Assembly: GCA_030637065.1 (NCBI GenBank)
Contig: DAOVVQ010000182.1
Coordinates: 1 to 7,769, forward strand
DNA length: 7,769 nt
DNA from: Planctomycetota bacterium
GTDB taxonomy: Bacteria; Planctomycetota; Phycisphaerae; Sedimentisphaerales; Anaerohalosphaeraceae
Reading direction: 5' to 3'
Part shown: positions 6,502 through 7,769 of the stretch, piece after piece
Layout of the letters: each line of letters begins with the position of its first letter
How positions within the stretch are numbered: position 1 is the stretch's first letter
Notes under the pieces: generated by a model
Told to the model about the DNA's origin: nothing
The model's input: only the letters and a program-made list of their open reading frames with translations
The model's database searches: none
Position numbers and translations under genes: made by a program

Positions 6502-6520
6502 TATGTTAACTATGTTAACA
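6502..6520. repeat. Tandem TATGTTAAC repeat forming a second palindrome
   Basis: TATGTTAAC occurs twice back to back (6502-6510 and 6511-6519). Because GTTAAC is itself palindromic, the stretch also reads as the inverted repeat TGTTAAC-TAT-GTTAACA (6504-6520). It covers the predicted transcription start and shares the GTTA/TAAC core with the operator just upstream, so it may be an additional regulator site. Confidence 0.45.
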
Positions 6521-6555
6521 GGTCGTAATACTTTGGCCAAGTGCTGTATGCGTCG

Positions 6556-6583
6556 TGTCATTCCCGTGAAAACGGGAATCCAG
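6556..6583. repeat. Short palindromic repeat of the ATTCCC-N8-GGGAAT type
   Basis: ATTCCCGT-GAAA-ACGGGAAT (6560-6579) is a perfect 8-base inverted repeat with a GAAA loop, flanked by TGTC on the left and CCAG on the right. ATTCCC-N8-GGGAAT is the published layout of the dRS3 repeat of Neisseria, and TCATTCCCG...CGGGAATCCAG palindromes occur scattered in many bacterial genomes. It is likely one copy of a dispersed repeat family in this genome. Transcribed, it forms a hairpin with a GNRA tetraloop within the iron-operon leader. Confidence 0.6.
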
Positions 6584-6595
6584 CATAAAAACAGC

Positions 6596-6612
6596 ATCCG
6601 CCGAAGGCGGAT
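6596..6612. repeat. Perfect GC-rich hairpin ATCCGCC-GAA-GGCGGAT
   Basis: A 7-base perfect inverted repeat with a 3-base loop, 16 bases after the preceding palindrome. There is no T-run afterwards, so it is not a classic intrinsic terminator. It may belong to the same dispersed repeat unit as 6556-6583, or act as leader RNA structure. Confidence 0.5.
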
Positions 6613-6650
6613 TCGACCGACTAAATACTAAAGACCAACGACTATCGACT

Positions 6651-6696
6651 CTCAAATTGGTCCGTTTTGAAAAAACGACCAGTTTGAGTTAACTCA
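6651..6696 (+). promoter_or_regulatory. Long leader hairpin and TGAGTTAACTCA palindrome before the regulator start
   Basis: CTCAAATTGGTCCGTTTT (6651-6668) and AAAACGACCAGTTTGAG (6672-6688) pair over 17 positions, with one G-U wobble and one bulged C, around a GAA loop. TGAGTTAACTCA (6685-6696) is a perfect 12-base palindrome overlapping the right arm. Its last base begins the AGGTG at 6696-6700 that serves as the ribosome binding site. The structure ends 8 bases before ATG 6705, so either protein binding to the DNA or folding of the RNA could affect translation or expression. Confidence 0.5.
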
Positions 6697-6704
6697 GGTG
6701 TATT

Positions 6705-7418
6705 ATGGCTGACAATGACACCAGCAAGCTAAGTGCCGCCCTTGAGGACTATCTCGAGGCGATTTTGAACCTCTCTGCCGAGCGGGGCGTCGCCCGGAGC
6801 CGCGGGATCGCCGATACACTCGGAGTCGCCAGATCGTCCGTGACCCGCGCCCTGCGCAGCCTGGCCGACAGAGGGCTGGTCAATTACGAGCCGTATGGCA
6901 TCGTTACGCTTACCGACGACGGGCTGCGGATTGCTGAAACGGTCGCCAGACGCCACGAGATCATCCAATCATTTTTTGTAAATGTACTCGGCGTCGAAAA
7001 GGACATTGCCCAAAAAGGCGCCTGCGAGGCCGCACACGCATTAGGCCCGGCTATCATCGACCGGCTGATGGGTTTTATCGAATTCGTCAACGACAGCCAC
7101 AAAAACGGCGACGATCTCGTCGGACGATTCCGCCAATTCTGCAAGAACCGCCCCGCCGCCAAAGACAAAACGCCGTCAAAGGCCACCCGGCGAAAAGCGA
7201 CCAAAACTCTCGCACACGCAAAACCCGGACAAAAGGTAAGGCTTACTTCCATCAACGCCGGCCAGAAACTCAGGAGCCGGTTAGCCGCACTTGGCCTGGT
7301 GCCCAACGTCGAGATAACCGTTGTCAGCACCGGCAGACCGGGACCGTTTATGATCAACGTAAAGGGAAGCAAGATCGCCCTCGGAAAACCCATGGTCGAT
7401 AAGATTATTGTTGAATAG
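6705..7418 (+). CDS. DtxR/MntR-family metal-dependent repressor fused to a FeoA domain
   Basis: A 237-residue predicted iron or manganese-responsive DNA-binding regulator. The N-terminal winged helix (about 1-75) has LEDYLEAILNL (13-23) and the helix-turn-helix IADTLGVARSSVTRALRSLADRGLV (35-59). The dimerisation and metal-binding part is about 76-130. A Lys/Arg/Ala-rich linker (147-172) leads to a C-terminal FeoA (SH3-like) domain, about 173-237, with RSRLAALGLVPNVEI and INVKGSKIAL. Metal-ligand positions by motif comparison: Asp15, Glu18, His84, Cys107 and His111 are present. The Glu expected just before His111 (DtxR Glu105 / MntR Glu102) is Ala110, and the position of DtxR His98 is Gln103. 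AGGTG (6696-6700) precedes the ATG closely. feoB follows after 23 bases, so the fusion may both repress the operon and supply the FeoA function that usually accompanies FeoB. Domain calls are firm; the metal specificity is open. Confidence 0.9.
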   Translation: MADNDTSKLSAALEDYLEAILNLSAERGVARSRGIADTLGVARSSVTRALRSLADRGLVNYEPYGIVTLTDDGLRIAETVARRHEIIQSFFVNVLGVEKDIAQKGACEAAHALGPAIIDRLMGFIEFVNDSHKNGDDLVGRFRQFCKNRPAAKDKTPSKATRRKATKTLAHAKPGQKVRLTSINAGQKLRSRLAALGLVPNVEITVVSTGRPGPFMINVKGSKIALGKPMVDKIIVE

Positions 7419-7441
7419 TTGCAAAGGGGCATCGCGAGCAA

Positions 7442-7769
7442 ATGGATCGAAAGATTAATGTAGCCATTGCCGGTAATCCCAACAGCGGAAAGACCACTAT
7501 CTTTAACGCCATGACCGGCGCCCGCCAGCATGTCGGAAACTATCCCGGCGTAACCGTCGAGAAGAAGGAAGGCGACTGCACACACGGCGGCTTCGAGATG
7601 ACCATCGTCGACCTGCCCGGAACATACAGCCTGACGGCATATTCCATCGAAGAGATCGTCGCCAGAAACTTTATCATCGACGAGCAGCCTGATGTCGTCG
7701 TCGATGTCATAGATTCGTCCAACGTCGAGCGGAACCTCTACCTCGCCACGCAGCTTATGGAGATGAACG
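7442..7769 (+). CDS. feoB: Ferrous iron transport protein B, N-terminal GTPase domain (3' end missing)
   Basis: The first 109 residues of FeoB, the inner-membrane ferrous iron transporter with an N-terminal G-protein domain; a full protein is usually about 700-800 residues. Visible motifs: G1 GNPNSGKTT (11-19), G2 region NYPGVTVE with Thr38 (33-40), and G3 DLPGTYSL (57-64). VVVDVIDSSNVERNLYLATQLMEMN leads up to the G4 motif (NxxD), whose Asn109 is the last complete codon before the window ends. ATG 7442 gives MDRKINVAIAGNPNSGKTT, the expected beginning; AAAGGGG (7423-7429) lies 12 bases upstream, a slightly long spacing. The gene starts 23 bases after the dtxR-feoA stop and is almost certainly in the same operon. 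The frame runs open past the window edge. Confidence 0.95.
   Translation, partial: MDRKINVAIAGNPNSGKTTIFNAMTGARQHVGNYPGVTVEKKEGDCTHGGFEMTIVDLPGTYSLTAYSIEEIVARNFIIDEQPDVVVDVIDSSNVERNLYLATQLMEMN

Larger units (their letters stand above)
6281..6704. other. Divergent intergenic region between glmS and the iron operon
   Basis: These 424 bases hold no convincing gene. They contain, left to right: the glmS leader; phased A/T tracts (6410-6457); a well-formed promoter toward the iron operon (6469-6497) with an inverted repeat in its spacer; GTTAAC repeats (6502-6520); two short palindromic repeats (6560-6579 and 6596-6612); and a long hairpin plus palindrome just before the regulator start (6651-6696). 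The glmS promoter is less clear. On the minus strand TACAAT (complement of 6394-6399) resembles a -10, with only a weak -35 (TTCATT) 17 bases upstream. Another, TATTAT (complement of 6462-6467), would overlap the iron operator. No glmS-ribozyme core was recognised in the glmS leader, but I could not fold it. Confidence 0.6.

Noticed and set aside
6884..7585. 233-codon open frame on the - strand
   Set aside because: It is antisense to the DtxR-FeoA and FeoB genes, both clearly coding on the + strand.

Overview
The window is about 55% GC by eye and gene-dense. The mix of genes suggests a free-living bacterium, most likely a planctomycete of the Phycisphaerae/Sedimentisphaerales type. That guess rests on protein character: a long insert in the OppC N-terminal region, a STAS protein with an FxSS phosphosite, an orphan tandem-ACT protein, a DtxR-FeoA fusion, and a TGGTATCAT-type extended -10 promoter. 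No 16S or marker gene confirms it.

Left region (2-2800, + strand): the end of a peptide ABC importer operon. It holds the 3' part of an OppC/DppC permease and complete OppD and OppF ATPases. They are translationally coupled: oppC and oppD overlap by one base, oppD and oppF by 44 bases. The permease pair would form the channel and the two ATPases the motor; oppA and oppB would lie to the left.

Middle region (2842-4373, + strand): a good sigma-70-like promoter precedes a stand-alone STAS protein, followed by a tandem ACT-domain protein with a basic tail. A palindromic REP/BIME-like repeat (3842-3920) separates these from a small GNAT acetyltransferase.

Minus strand (4412-6280): a complete glmS, glucosamine-6-phosphate synthase, which starts the hexosamine pathway for cell envelope sugars. 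It converges on the GNAT gene with only 38 bases between them.

Right region (6281-7769): a 424-base divergent intergenic region, then an iron operon made of a DtxR/MntR-type repressor fused to a C-terminal FeoA domain (6705-7418) and the start of feoB (from 7442, cut by the window edge). The intergenic region is unusually structured. It has phased A/T tracts, a promoter whose 17-base spacer is almost exactly filled by the inverted repeat AGTTAG-N6-CTAACT, further GTTAAC palindromes, two short palindromic repeats and a long hairpin just before the start codon. The likely story is metal-responsive autoregulation of ferrous iron uptake. The regulator lacks one of the expected core metal ligands, which makes this the most interesting part of the window. 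No mobile element with a transposase, CRISPR array, tRNA or rRNA was seen.
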